Shown here one piece after another: positions 1-11,371 of a stretch of 64,000 bases of DNA. The stretch's first letter is position 1; every line of letters begins with the position of its first letter. Below the pieces are notes generated by a model. It saw nothing but the letters and a program-made list of their open reading frames with translations, searched no databases and was not told the origin of the DNA. This DNA is from Aphanomyces cochlioides (taxonomy: Eukaryota > Oomycota > Saprolegniomycetes > Saprolegniales > Verrucalvaceae). The translations under genes and the position numbers were made by a program. The DNA lies in the NCBI GenBank assembly GCA_019828595.1, contig JAHQRK010000009.1, positions 1,240,001 to 1,304,000 of the forward strand, given 5' to 3'.

Positions 1-243
1 TCTGGAGGACGCAAGGCTGCCAAGAACTTCACTGCTGCCGAGCGAGGAGCCAACAAGTTCGCCTATTCACGACGGAAGGTCTTCTGGGACACAGTGGCAA
101 ATCTTGTGCGTGCTGGATACACCAGCGATGTTGTGATTGACAAAGTCTACGTCGTTTATGGGCGCCAATTGTCGGTATCAAGTATACTCACTCATATGCG
201 AGCCGACCGTCAGCGTGGAGGACATCCTGCCTTGCGAATGTGA
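1..243 (+). CDS. Partial C-terminal fragment, Crypton-type/GCR1_C-like DNA-binding domain (5' end outside window)
   Basis: Frame 1 is open from the first base of the window to a TGA at 241-243, about 80 residues. The fragment is basic and has a Trp/Gly pattern (RRKVFWDTV, LVRAGYTSD, then a conserved RGGHPALRM tail). This resembles the GCR1_C-like DNA-binding region at the C-terminus of many Crypton tyrosine-recombinase proteins and some host proteins. The family assignment is from pattern memory only. The N-terminal part, where a recombinase domain would lie, is outside the window. A standalone host DNA-binding protein is the main alternative. Confidence 0.4.
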   Translation, partial: SGGRKAAKNFTAAERGANKFAYSRRKVFWDTVANLVRAGYTSDVVIDKVYVVYGRQLSVSSILTHMRADRQRGGHPALRM

Positions 244-482
244 TCTGCCTTCACAGTTTGTCAAATAAATACATTGTCTACCAATTAGATTTAGGTTGTA
301 CATGTGGTTGCACAAAATGCAGGAACGCAGACTGTATTCATGAGTAGTTAAGTTGCTGATCCTCGAAGTCGAACGAGGGGACTAGTCTCATTTCGCCTTT
401 CAACAAGTATGGAAACTAGCATTAATAGGTTTATGGTATATTTGTCGGCTTTGCCTGCGCATCCATGCAAAGACCGGTCGCG

Positions 483-2209
483 CTAAGCACAAGGAGCGGT
501 ATGGCGTCGAATAGTCATCTCTAGAAGCACAGGTTTGACGGCCAGTCCACTGAAGCAATGACGCATGTCCGTCTTGGGTGTCGGCGTGAAGTCATACTTG
601 CTCACAAGGGTGGCAACAACGACTTGCATTTCAGTCATGGCGAACCGTTGGCCGATGCAAAGTTTGCTTCCAGCACTGAACGGCATGTAGTAAAATACGT
701 GCGACTTGCCTCCACGAAGAGCTAAATCGACGTTCCATTCCGGCGTGCCATCAATAAACCGCTCGGGAATGAAGGATTCAGGATCCTTCCAGTACTTTGG
801 GTTGCGCTGCAGCGCTGCCATGTTGGTATGAATCGGTGTGCCCTGAAGCAATGAAGACTTTGGAAGGACGGACGACAGAATGCTTACCTTTGGGAGGAAG
901 ACTGTCGACCCATCGGACATTGGAATATGATCGTTTTCCAGCGTGATCCGCTGAATGGTAGAGAAGACGACAGGATTGAGGCGCAGAGTTTCTTGAATGA
1001 CAGCATACGTGTACTTGAGCTCCGAGACAGCCTCCCATGATTTCAACGAGCCGTACTTGGAGATGACTTTGTTGTATTCATCACGAATGGCGGCGTTCAC
1101 TTCAGGATGCGATGCCAATGTGCAGAAGATGAAGCCAAGCGTGTTGCTAGACGTGTCATGCCCAGCCATCATAAACGTGACAGTATGAGAGAGCGCTTCT
1201 TGCGTCGTCGCGTGGGGAAGAATCACATCAAGCAAGTCTTTTGGCGAGTCTGAAACTGGAGCTGCCAGTTTGTCCTGAATCACTTGCATCAAGATCTTCC
1301 TTAGCGTTGCTTGCGCCTTGCGACGCTTGATCAGGCTTGGAATAGGGAAACTCAAGAAGCCATGGATTGTGAAGATGCCAACGAGCGTAAGAGGGCTCAC
1401 TTCCACCATGCTATCATTGTACGCTTGGAGAGCGACGGGCGAATTCTCAAAGTCGTAGCCCAGAACTGTCAACCCAATGATCGACAATGTCAATTCGGTA
1501 AACACTACAAGACAATGAGCAAGCAGGAGACTGCTAAATCTTACTGTTTGAAAAGTTGACGGGTCGATTGTTGTCGCAAGCTGGCTCGAGATAGCGCTCG
1601 CAGAAGACGTCGACCTGGCGATTGAAAATCTCCACAAAAGTTTTGATCTTGGAGACAGAGAAGATGGGATTCAACACTTGCGGAAGTCATCGTGTTGTTT
1701 TCCCGCGACGCTGAACAATCCATCGCCCAGCGTGATGTCCTACGGCACCGTCATGGATAGTTAAGGCGCCCTAAGTACTCGAATATACGCTCGTGTGATG
1801 GGAAGTCTTGGAAAGTTGTTGCCATTCGAAAGGAGAATGTGTTGGAGGGCGACGGGATCTGTGATGAGCACGAAATTCAAAAAGACTTCGCGCAAGTGCA
1901 CCACGCCGCCATACTCTTTCATCCACGATAGAAATGGTTGTGGAAAATGGCCGCCGGTTTTCCACTTGGCAATGTTCCCCCAGACGTCGAGTCTACAGGA
2001 AGATGTGATTGACGGAATCAAAACTGTGCGTACAAGTGTCCAAGCAGGAAGTTTGACGGGGGAGGCTGTGGAATATGCCGCAATTGATGGGACTTCCAGA
2101 GAAAGCGAAGGAACACTGTGCTCACGACGGTAGCGCTTGCAGTCGTCACAACAGTCGCGAGATTGTACGACGGAATCTCCGAGGCAAACGTTGTGAAGTT
2201 TGAGAGCAT
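483..2209 (-). pseudogene. Cytochrome P450, frameshifted copy 1
   Basis: A haem-thiolate monooxygenase with an N-terminal membrane anchor (hydrophobic segment in the first 40 residues, then a Pro-rich hinge). I-helix AGHDTSSN, K-helix ETLR and haem loop FSAGSKLCIG are all present, so the C-terminal half looks intact. Short introns interrupt it: near 1995-2035, at the exon-2/3 join near 1745-1780, near 1520-1560, and after the sequence FLPK near 850-890. Compared with its paralogue at 2838-4520, one base is missing in the C-helix region near 1670. The paralogue reads AAG TGG ATG AAT, while this copy reads AAG TG- TTG AAT. No splice option repairs this, so the gene is frameshifted unless the base is a sequencing error. 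It is divergently transcribed from the second P450. Confidence 0.75.
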
Positions 2210-2837
2210 GACACGCGAATTTGAAAATGGCTGGCGATTGATCGAGAGTGATTTCCATGTCCATCAATCCGACAAGACATCGCCAGGTCGTCTTGATCTA
2301 GTGCAGCTGACTAGTTGAACGGGTGTCTCTACTCTTGAGAAAGAAGTCCGTCCGTGCCAAACGCTTGGTGTACATGCACGCAGGTACAACTCGCTTGGGC
2401 TTGTGTGTCCGACTTGTACAGTACTGCGCCAGCGACAATCCAACTCAAAGCCATCATCATCGACATTTCTCCTATGTCAGGTCCAACAATCCTCATCTGC
2501 CAGCTGAATCTAGCGCCGACTGCCCTTCGTCAAACCACAGATTCATGCATTAGATGTCTAAAGTTGCTCATGGATGAGAGTTGGCTTGAGTCCATCCACC
2601 AACAGGTTGTCTTGTGTATGCACGGATCTTCCTGGGCAATATTTCCCGTGCACAAACGCCATTCAATTCACCTCGGTCGATGTACAACATGGATGAAATT
2701 GAATTGCCTGCCTAAAGGAGACAAGTGTGCATGGCATGCACACTTGTTTCGCTCATAGTGTCCAAGAAGTTGATGCTTGCAAGCAGACAACTTAAAGTCA
2801 AAGTTCACTTGGTGTGTCATTCTAACTTTTGCCAGCC
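2210..2837. other. Intergenic spacer between divergent P450 genes
   Basis: No convincing gene is seen in these 628 bases. ORFs of 60-170 codons cross it but show no recognisable domain or splice logic. It should hold the promoters of both P450 genes. It contains the perfect 27-bp palindrome listed separately. Confidence 0.5.
2721..2747. promoter_or_regulatory. Perfect 27-bp palindrome upstream of P450 copy 2
   Basis: Two 13-nt arms (ACAAGTGTGCATG and its exact reverse complement) flank a single central G. It lies about 91 bp upstream of the P450 copy 2 ATG, within the shared divergent promoter region. Perfect symmetry of this length suggests a binding site for a dimeric regulator or a cruciform. 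Function is inference. Confidence 0.4.
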
Positions 2838-4520
2838 ATGCTCGACATCACCCCGAGTGCACTCTTTAGCCCGTTGGTGGCTGCAACTGCTAGCACCATC
2901 CTCATTGGGGCTTTTCTTTTTCACTGCCTGTGGAAATCACATCAATATAGCCATCTTCCTCAACCCCCGGCGTCGAGCTACTTGCTTGGTCATGTGTAGG
3001 GATCAACTCAAGGCTGTGATATTTACAATGAGACTTCGTAGATTCGACACGTGGGGAAGCATTGCACAGTGGAAAACGCGTGGCAATTACCCCGAGCCAT
3101 TCTTATCGTGGATCAAGCAGTACGGCGGGGCGATTCACTTGCGTGAAGTGCATGTACATGCTGTGCTCATCACGGACCGAGTGGCCATCCAGCATATTCT
3201 CGTCTCGAATGGCACCAACTACCCGAGGAAACCCATCACGATGGCATGTATGTGAGTAGAGATTCAAGTTTCACTCGTTTCTGAAGCTCTTGTAGGACAA
3301 GAATCTCGGCGAAAGCTTGAGTGGCGTGGAGGGAAAGCAGCATGATGACTTGCGCAAGTGGATGAATCCTCTCTTCACCGTCTCCAACATCAAATCTTTC
3401 ATCGGAATATTCAACAGCCAGGCACAGCTTTACTGTCAAAACGTCCTCGAACCAGCTTGCGATCACAAAGCACCAGTCGACCTTTCGAAAAGTATGGCCA
3501 TGAGATCCTTCATGGACTGATGGTGCTTAGTGCTTGACAAATTGATGATGTCGATCGTTGGGTTGACAGTGCTGGGGATCGATTTCGACTCGCAAGCATG
3601 CTTGCGATTAGCCCACTCATGCTCATTGGAACTTTCACAATCCCTGGCTTTTTGAGTTTCCCCATCCCATGCTTGACGAAGCGCCGCAATGCCCAAGCAA
3701 CTCTCAAGCATATTGTAAAGCAAATCATTCAGGACAAATTTGCAGCAGCATCTTCAGAAAAGCCCAACGATTTACTCGACATGATGCTTCCCCATTCGAC
3801 AGTCGATGAGGCGGTCGCCCACACGGTTACATTTATTTCAGGTGGTTATGACACGTCGAGCAGCTCTCTCAGCTTTGTCTTTGGAACTTTGGCCTCCCAC
3901 CCCAAAGCCGTTGCTGCTATACTCTCAGAATTCAATGAAGTCATATCGAAACATGGCTCGCTGAGCTCATGGGAGGCTGTGGCAGAGCTCACGTACACTC
4001 AAGCAGTTATCCAAGAAACCATGCGAGTCAATTCCACCTCATTTACGAATTTCCATCGAATTGCTAAGACTGAAGACCATGTTCCAATGTCAGACGGCTC
4101 GACAGTGCTCATTCCCAAGGTAAGGATCTCTTCCACGTGTACGCAAATAACACATCCAAGGGCACTACGATCTATATGAACATGGCAGCGATGCATCGCA
4201 ATCCCAAATACTGGTCGGAGCCTGAATCCTTCATTCCAAATCGCTTCGTCGAGGGCACGCCAGAATGGAACGCCGATTTGGCCCTTCGAGGAGGCAAGCC
4301 GCATGCCTTTCACTACATGCCATTCAGTTTTGGGAGCAAGAGCTGTATCGGGCAGCGGTTTGCCATGGTGGAAATGCAAGTCATTGTCGCTACCCTTTTG
4401 AGCAAGTATGAGTTTACCCCGACATCCAAAACAGACATGCGCCAAGGGTTTGGCGGAGTAACAATCAGACCAGCAAACTTGGAGATGACAGTTCGCCGAG
4501 TTATTTCGCCTTGTGCCTGA
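2838..4520 (+). pseudogene. Cytochrome P450, frameshifted copy 2
   Basis: Paralogue of the P450 at 483-2209, in the opposite orientation. The N-terminal anchor starts at the ATG at 2838. Introns lie at about 2993-3042, 3253-3297, 3500-3537 and 4121-4158, at the same places as in copy 1. I-helix GGYDTSSSS, K-helix ETMR and haem loop FSFGSKSCIG are visible. Between 3590 and 3600 the frame is lost: the segment after IDFDSQA continues one frame off as LAISPLML. Alignment to copy 1 suggests a short deletion of about 13 nt between AGC repeats, not a single-base sequencing error. Each half of the protein is still well conserved, so inactivation would be recent. Confidence 0.7.
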
Positions 4521-5406
4521 GGACATCCACAGCAAGTTTGATTCGGCAGTGCGACATAAATGTGGCAAAGCGAACCAGCACTCGCGAGACCGATCCAGCG
4601 CATGAGTTGGCGCCAACTAGACGTCCTGATTGGGTGAACAGTGGTCAATTGCGGCTGCCAACGGTCTCTGGCGATTGCCGGCGGCGGACTTTCTACCAAG
4701 CAGCAGACGATTCGAGTGGAAAAGATGATCGTAAGGAGCCAGCGCAACGCCTGCCAATGGGGAAGAGACGACCAGACGATCGGCAGTGAGCGACAGCCTG
4801 CAGGAGTGTGTCATCAAGGCTCTAGCCAATTGAGAAAGTGGACAATGCCGATAGACCAATCGAGGAGCGAGAGCAGAGCAATTGAGAAACTTGCGTGTGA
4901 GGTTAGGAGTAGCGGAGAGAAGAGTAGTTAATCTTTCAGAGCTCTTTTTGGCTGGCGTTGAATGAACCTCTAAGTTTGTGGCGTACCGTCGAGAGAGTTT
5001 AAGCGCCAATAAGTTTGCAGGAGTTCCTGGGTCTGTCGATAGCCCGCACCGTCAATCTCCCTCACCAACGCCAGTCAATGCTAGGCGTAGCTCATGGGCA
5101 ACCGAGCAACCAACCCTCCCCACCGTCCTCTCCCCCAACAGCGATCAACTACTGCGGACTTTCAACCCACAGTCGTGCCTCTCCGTTTCCTTCGATCGCG
5201 TCTGCCTCACCTAAAAGCCCCAGGCGACCTCTAACCTTCCACTCCCTTTTTCTTGCGGCGAGAAGCTCGGACTTCACTGATCCGAACATCCCACAAGTGG
5301 TGCCACGAACCGGGAGGTTGAGCACACGAACGTAGAAATGGTTAGACCTGTTAACCCTGCCACCCTGCTGTCGGACGCGTCAGTAGACAACCAGACGTCC
5401 ACTTAG
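4521..5406. other. Spacer between P450 copy 2 and the gag relic
   Basis: No supported gene. ORFs of 70-130 codons on both strands look like compositional shadows. The region could contain the decayed 5' end (LTR and leader) of the adjacent retroelement, but I found no LTR pair by eye. Confidence 0.4.
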
Positions 5407-6748
5407 GTGGACATGCAATTGGATCCGTCAGAGCAAGCGAAGCAAGCGATGGCGGCATCCAGGAGTCGTTACGGGCAGACTCCAACTGCCTTCGGGCAAT
5501 ATCAATCAGTAGCGGCACCGACCCACGCCACTACGACCAACCTAGACGCGCGATCGCGCTCTAGCAAATACAATCCCGCGGAATCCCAAAGCCACGGCAG
5601 CGATGTTGGTGGCTACGACTAAGACTTGGACGCCGATGGATCGCCTCCGGCTCCCGCCGATGACCAGTCGAGATTGATCGCGGTATTGGTCAGGCAAAAC
5701 CAAGACCTGATGCAGCAGCTGCAAAGCAACCAAACCTCGACACGAGTGCAGGAAGATGAGGACGACCTTGGCGAGTGGAACATTGATGCCGCTCCCGGAC
5801 CGTCTTCATACAATGGCCCTAGCTTGCACGTTCTTGCGCTCGAGTCGCTGCAGCGGTTTGGTGGATCAGCCGATGGCACTGACGCGGCGGCGAGTTTCCT
5901 TCGGCGCTTTGAGGAGAACGCGGCAGCCAGTGGATAGACAGACGACGAAGCCAAGCGCATGTTCCGCCTCACAGTCGGTCGAGCGGTCCAAGATTGGTAC
6001 AACCAGCTACGCGCCGTCGAGCGATCCACTTGGAATGCCGTGCGTGCGAGCTTTGTCCGCATGTACATCCTTAGCCCGGTGCCAAAGCAGGAGGCCTACT
6101 ACGCGATGCGTCAGAAAGAGAATGAGACCATCCGCGAGTACCTCTTCCGCTTCAACGCGGCTGCCACGAAGATCGGCCTCGAGTACGACACCAATCGGAA
6201 GCACTTCGTCGACCACTTACGGTGCTTTTGTAATTCGTTGGTCGACCCGAGCCAAGCCAAGTGGATCTCCTCCGCGCGCCTCTCCTCAATGAACGACTTG
6301 ATGGAAAACTTGGATGATCAGCGCCACACTGAAGCTTTGTTCGAGCACCGCAACCAGCATCAATCAGTCGAACAGTCCGGTAATCAGCGGCAAGAGCGCA
6401 CAAGGGTTTCGGGTATCAGCCACTTGAACGCCGTGTCATCGATGGACATGGCCAAGCTAGCAGCGTCGGCGACTGACTCCGTGCGAGCCGAGATCTTCGC
6501 TCTGAGACTGAACAACGACGAAGCGTGCCGTGAAATTTGCCGTGACTGTCGAAAGAGGCACCTCAAGTTGGATGGCTTGTGCTGGTCGACGGTCTTTTGC
6601 AGCCTATGCCAGCGCATGGGGCATCCGGAGAATCAATTGCTTCAAGGCTTGTCAACTCTGCGCGACGCCGCACCATAAGGCTAATCCGTGCCCGACTCCT
6701 CAACAAGCTGCCGAGCTGAAGGAGTTCCTGCAAAGGTTACATGCCTAG
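5407..6748 (+). pseudogene. Decayed LTR-retrotransposon gag (Ty3-type)
   Basis: One frame runs from 5407 to 6678, interrupted by in-frame stops TAA at 5620-5622 and TAG at 5935-5937. It has a Gln/Ser-rich N-terminus, then a typical retrotransposon gag core (tryptophan-rich DWYNQL segment, FVRMYI, REYLFRFN). A Cys-rich zinc-knuckle-like tail follows (CRDC, CSLC, then CQLC). Near 6640 the tail changes frame by one base and ends at the TAG at 6746-6748. Two stops plus a frameshift mark it as dead. No protease, reverse transcriptase or integrase follows; the next sequence belongs to a different transposon. Confidence 0.7.
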
Positions 6749-6897
6749 CCTGGATTGTTTAAATTTGTAGTCCGTGGGGATTGCGATACCCCAGCCGTGA
6801 CAGACGTCGGACATCGCACACTGACTCGAAAAATCAGAAAAATCGAAAAATGACGAAAAAACAAAAACATTGAAAAACCAAGAAAAAAAACATAAAA

Positions 6898-7436
6898 ATG
6901 ACCCCCACCAGCCGAGAGCTAGAATGCCAACAGAGGGTGGAGGTAGTTCAACGCCTACAAAGCTTCATGAAGAGAGGCAAGATAACCCATGGTGCCTACA
7001 GCCAGGTTGCCACCATGCTGGGCATCCATCGACACACTGTCGCGACTGTCTGGCGCACGTTCTGTGAACAAGGATCAACGTCAACGAAGAAAGGGGGCCA
7101 GGTCGGCTGCAAGCCAAAACACACATCCGCACAAGTTGCTCATCTGATACGATCCGCTCACCTCAAGAACGGGTCGTACCATCGACGCTCGTCTCGAATA
7201 AAGCTACTCCTCACAAGCGCGAACAAATTCCAACGACTTGAATTTTGCCGCTCGCACGTCCGTCGCTGCGCCCCGACCGAACTCGCGAATACCGCCGACT
7301 TGAAGCGCTTCTTGATGTGTTCGTATGGGGTGCCTTCATCGATCATCTTCAGCATGGTGACTTTGTCTTCCATGCTCAAGTCGACCATCCTTCCACCAAG
7401 ACTAACAATGTGTGGCTAACCAACGACGTGTTCTGA
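6898..7436 (+). pseudogene. Tc1/mariner-like transposase fragment
   Basis: An A-rich run (6824-6897) precedes an ATG. The first 100 residues look like the N-terminal helix-turn-helix of a mariner-type transposase (QRLQSFMKRGKITHG, QVATMLGIHRHTVATVW). A segment near 7205-7260 (LLLTSANKFQRLEFCRSHV) resembles the linker before the DDE domain in related elements. After about 7270 the frame changes and the catalytic domain is absent. This is an internally deleted remnant nested next to the gag relic. A coding-like stretch on the opposite strand (7253-7388) may be a fragment of another transposase. Confidence 0.5.
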
Positions 7437-7741
7437 CGTTACGTTGTACAACTCATATTTGATCAAATTACTTCGTTTAGCATGAGAGGTTTTTGTTCAA
7501 TCTACCAGGGTCGACATATATGGAAATCTGTCCGTGGATTGAAAACCTGTTCAATTCGAAAGGCGTTTAGCTATCCGAGGTGTTTAAACTAGCAGGTTTT
7601 TCTGTACGTTCTACGGTATTTACAGGTTATCCTGATTGCTTCTATGGATGGATTGAGTAATCATGCTTCATCCCACCTGATCCTGGTACTTCGAAGGAAG
7701 ACAGGCGGTTGAGTAGTCATTTTCAAAAGTGACGTGTGGAA
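7437..7741. other. Intergenic, promoter side of the DFR-like gene
   Basis: AT-rich, with no ORF or RNA gene that I can support. It probably contains the core promoter of the reductase gene that starts at 7742. Confidence 0.4.
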
Positions 7742-8837
7742 ATGAGTGCTTCGAATGCAAGCACTGTCGTGTGTGTGACGGGAGGAACGGGATTTGTCGG
7801 CTCGCATGTCGTCAAGGCACTCTTGGACCGTGGCTATACTGTCAATACAACCGTCCGCAGCGTTAACGACGAGAAGAAGCTCGCACACTTGAAATCTCTC
7901 CCAGGAGCACCTGAACGGCTGCGATTCTTTCAAGCTGACCTGGTTGAGGTAAGATTGCAAGGCATGGCCACAGGACGCTCTTATCATTTCTTAGGAAGGG
8001 TCGTTTGACGAAGCGATCAAGGGTACGACGTATGTGCTCCACACGGCGTCTCCCTTCTTCTTCGGAAATGCAACGCGCGAAAACATCTTGGACCCAGCCG
8101 TCAACGGCACGCTGACTGTACTAAGATCGTGCGCAAAAAATCCTTCCGTCCGTCGCGTCGTCGTAACTTCCTCAATGGCTGCCGTGAGTATCAACATGGG
8201 CACCGTCCCTTCAACGCATGTGGTAAGAAGTTCCTCCTCCTCCTGAAATCCCATATTCATTGCATTACCGTAGTACACGGAGGCAGACTGGAGTCGTGAG
8301 GACTTGTTGGAACAACATTCGATCTGGTATCCCTTGGGCAAGACCATCGCGGAGCGAACAGCGCACGAATTTGTGCAGAAGGAAGCTCCTGGATTCAGCG
8401 TGGTCGCGCTCAATCCGACGTGGATTTTCGGCCCCTTGCTTCAACCCACATTGAACGAAAGCAGCCAGCAAATTTCCCGCTTCTTCACGGGCAACCTCAA
8501 GAAGATCCCGAATGCGTTCAAATCCGGTGTGGATGTTCGTGACTTGGCCATCGCGCACGTGGCTGCCTTTGAAAACCCCGACGCGAATGGACGCTATGTT
8601 CTCATCGGTTGGCAAGCGACGGAAGCCGAGATTTGCGCGCGCATCAAGGAGCTTTATCCCTCGGCTCCAATTCCAACTGAAGTCGATGACGATGGGAAAA
8701 CGCCGGAACGAATGCTCTTTGATAGCTCCAAGGCCGTGAAAGATTTGGGTCTCAAGTTCACCCAAATGGCGGAAACGATTGCCGACACTTGCCAAAGTCT
8801 CGTCCAGCATGGTTTCGTTCAAACGAGCGGTCATTAG
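7742..8837 (+). CDS. NAD(P)-dependent reductase, dihydroflavonol-4-reductase/cinnamoyl-CoA reductase family
   Basis: A short-chain (extended SDR) oxidoreductase that reduces a carbonyl using NADPH. Natural substrate unknown. The start at 7742 is followed by a Rossmann glycine motif (TGGTGFVGSH). The catalytic YxxxK is seen as WYPLGK, preceded by VVTSSMAA. Other family hallmarks are HTASPF and a substrate-side NPTWIFGP. Two introns are removed (7949-7994 and 8223-8273), giving a continuous frame to the TAG at 8835-8837, about 330 residues, the usual family length. Its 3' end lies 63 bp from the stop codon of the convergent TBC gene. Confidence 0.85.
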
Positions 8838-8900
8838 GCGTCCAAGCACAGTGTTGTCTTCACGTTTGAATTGATCTCACAGGTTTTTTGGGTCTTTAAT

Positions 8901-10901
8901 CTACAGCGATGACTCGTCCATGCCGCACGTACTACAGACGCAGCAGGCTTGTCCTTGAACAGTTCGAGACTCGACATGCACCGAACAAATCGAGTAGTGG
9001 CAAACGGCGCATTCGTAGCGCTTGCGAAAGAGGTTGAACACGGAATGGCATTCCGGCTCAGTGCAATACCATGCACTGTTGCATGGACGCAAGGATTTCT
9101 CGTCCACGACGGCGTTTTCTTCTTCGCAAACTGCCTTCAAACCGTCGACCCATGACATTCCAACATCCACCTACGGAACGATTAGCTCAAGATGACACGA
9201 TGACCGGCACCTTTTGCTTGCATCGATGGCGTTCAAAGCAATTTTGCCGACAGAATTGAAAGCCACAAGCGGTGCATTGCTTGGCAGCGAACAGTGGAAA
9301 GAAGGGAAACTTGGTGTTGCACTGGAGACACACTTTGCCGCTCAAGACGAGCTCCACGGCCTCCAGATCAGAGTAGGACCAATGCTTCACGAGCTCCAGT
9401 GGAGTCTTCATGAACAGAGCGCGCTCCATGGCGATGGTATTTCCTCCAGGAGAGTTCACATTCGCGCCCTCGACAAGCAGTAGACGCACAATATCAGGCT
9501 GGTTGCGAACAATCGCAAAATGCAATGGCTGTATGCCAAAGTCATCGCTGTCATTCAAATCGGCTTGGCATGTCTACAGAGCTATCAGTGAAATCAAGCC
9601 GGAGGATAGAACGTACGTGGATCGCAAAGGCCGCGATATGCAAATGGCCGTACCAAATGGCTTGATGCAAGATCTAGACAAAATGCTAAAATTCAAATGC
9701 CTCGCCTTTGTGTTCTCACTTCGTTTGCAATGACTTGATGGGCTTCAGGATCGTTTTGAGTTGCTTTCCATTCTTCCCAGTGAGATTTGTTGAACGAGCC
9801 ATCTCTGCAAGCGTCAGAGAAAACAGGACCAAGAGTTCGATGGCGAATAAATGGCCAATTGCCCTGGGGCTGCAACGATTTTCGCGCGGTTTTGGCCAAG
9901 ATGCCACCGGGTGAGGTAACATGGGGAGCCATGGACAGAGCGTCCAAGATCACTTGATATGTATCAGCTTGTTTGACGATTTGCTTGAACTGGTGAAGCA
10001 AGTCCTCGAATTGTAAGTCCATAAGTTGAGACTCGACGTTCTGCAGAAATCAACATACGCATGGCAAACGAGAGAAGAGTCTTTACCTTGAGAAGAGCGA
10101 GCCCAACTCGGAACATGACGTCTTGAACATCGACGAGAATCATATCTAGGACGGCACGGCACAAATCGAGTTTCGACGAGCATGAAAACTACACGAGGGA
10201 TATCGACAAGAGCGCATTGGAATGCTCACGTACAATTGTCGTAAACCATTCGATCCCGTAGAGGTAAACGCTAAATCCACAGGCTTCTAATCGCTCGGCC
10301 AATTCTGGGAGATAAACCTTCAGTTGGTCTTGGAAGAGTGCGAGGTATTCGTTCAGGAATATGGACGACTCTTTGTAAAACTAACATAGCGTCTCGATGA
10401 AATCACAAAGGCAACAAGATTACATACCTGGCTCAGATGCTTGTGCTTCAAGAGGTAGAGAAATGTAATATACGAGTCTTCCTCCGAGAGTCCTTGGACA
10501 AGAAATACTGCAGCGATAAAGTTCATGCCTTGGCAATATCCTTCCTCAGCTTCGGCGATGGCATTTAACACGCGATGTAGAGCCGGTTCCATTGGGGTCG
10601 TGTCATGGGGAAGGTCAAAGAGCACAAACGTGCGAGGGACATCGCGATCTACGTACTCTGTGTACTTGTTGATTGGCTCTGCAATCTACAATCGTCCATG
10701 TGTCGCAAGACGCACTCCAAGTCGTCCAAATTTTACCTCATGGTACACATGTCGATGTATCCTCGCAAACGAGTCGGAAATCCGCCACTGATCGCCATCC
10801 ACCTTGGTCTCCGTCAACTTGATGATCTTCCTACGCTCTTCATCGGTCTGGAAGTTGATTCGCTTCACGACGTTCTTCCAGAACTCACTCCGATTGCCCA
10901 T
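8901..10901 (-). CDS. TBC (Rab-GAP) domain protein with ankyrin repeats and C-terminal Cys-rich zinc module
   Basis: Likely a GTPase-activating protein for a Rab GTPase in membrane traffic. The start ATG is at 10899-10901. The TBC domain carries both catalytic fingers: arginine in RDVPRTF and glutamine in YCQGMNF. After several short introns the protein runs through a helical middle region. Ankyrin-like repeats follow (HQAIWYGHLHIAAF; GIQPLHFAIVRNQPDIVRLLL). The tail has two Cys/His clusters (CLQCNTKF...CTACGFQFC, then CTEPEC...CAVCHYSIC) that resemble a FYVE/RING-type zinc fold. One intron near 9670-9700 seems to start with GC. A TTATCCGG inverted pair lies 68-91 bp upstream of the start. 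Confidence 0.75.
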
Positions 10902-10968
10902 GGCGCGACAGCGCAATCGCAATCGTGAATTGTCCAAATGAGCCAATAAGAACCGAGTCCGTATCAGA

Positions 10969-10992
10969 CCGGATAATGTCCGAATTATCCGG
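10969..10992. promoter_or_regulatory. Inverted CCGGATAA ... TTATCCGG element, TBC gene promoter
   Basis: CCGGATAA (10969-10976) and its exact reverse complement TTATCCGG (10985-10992) are separated by 8 bp. The pair lies 68-91 bp upstream of the TBC gene start. The same word occurs upstream of several other genes in the window (see findings). Confidence 0.45.
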
Positions 10993-11371
10993 AAAGCCTT
11001 CAATTTCACGCGTTCTGTGCGAGTCTCTGCAGCAAACGCTATCCTATGCTTCTGCCAACAAGGCAACGACTGGGTTCAATGTTCGCTTTACGTCGACAGC
11101 GCATTGTTTACTGTATTGTGTCTCTACCTGGGTAGTTTGAGGGTCAGAATTGCTGATTGTGGGGTTGAAATTGCCAAAATTGGCGAAATTTCATAATTTT
11201 TCAACCATTTTTACCAATTTTTCAATTTTTTTCATATTTTTGGGGGAAAATGCCCCATCTGTTCCTTTTTTTACCTTGGGATCCAAATAACTTGCGTTCA
11301 TTATAGGCGCGAATCTCATAGATTTCCGCAAACAAAACCATGCCAGACCACCGCTTGCACTTCCGATTCCC

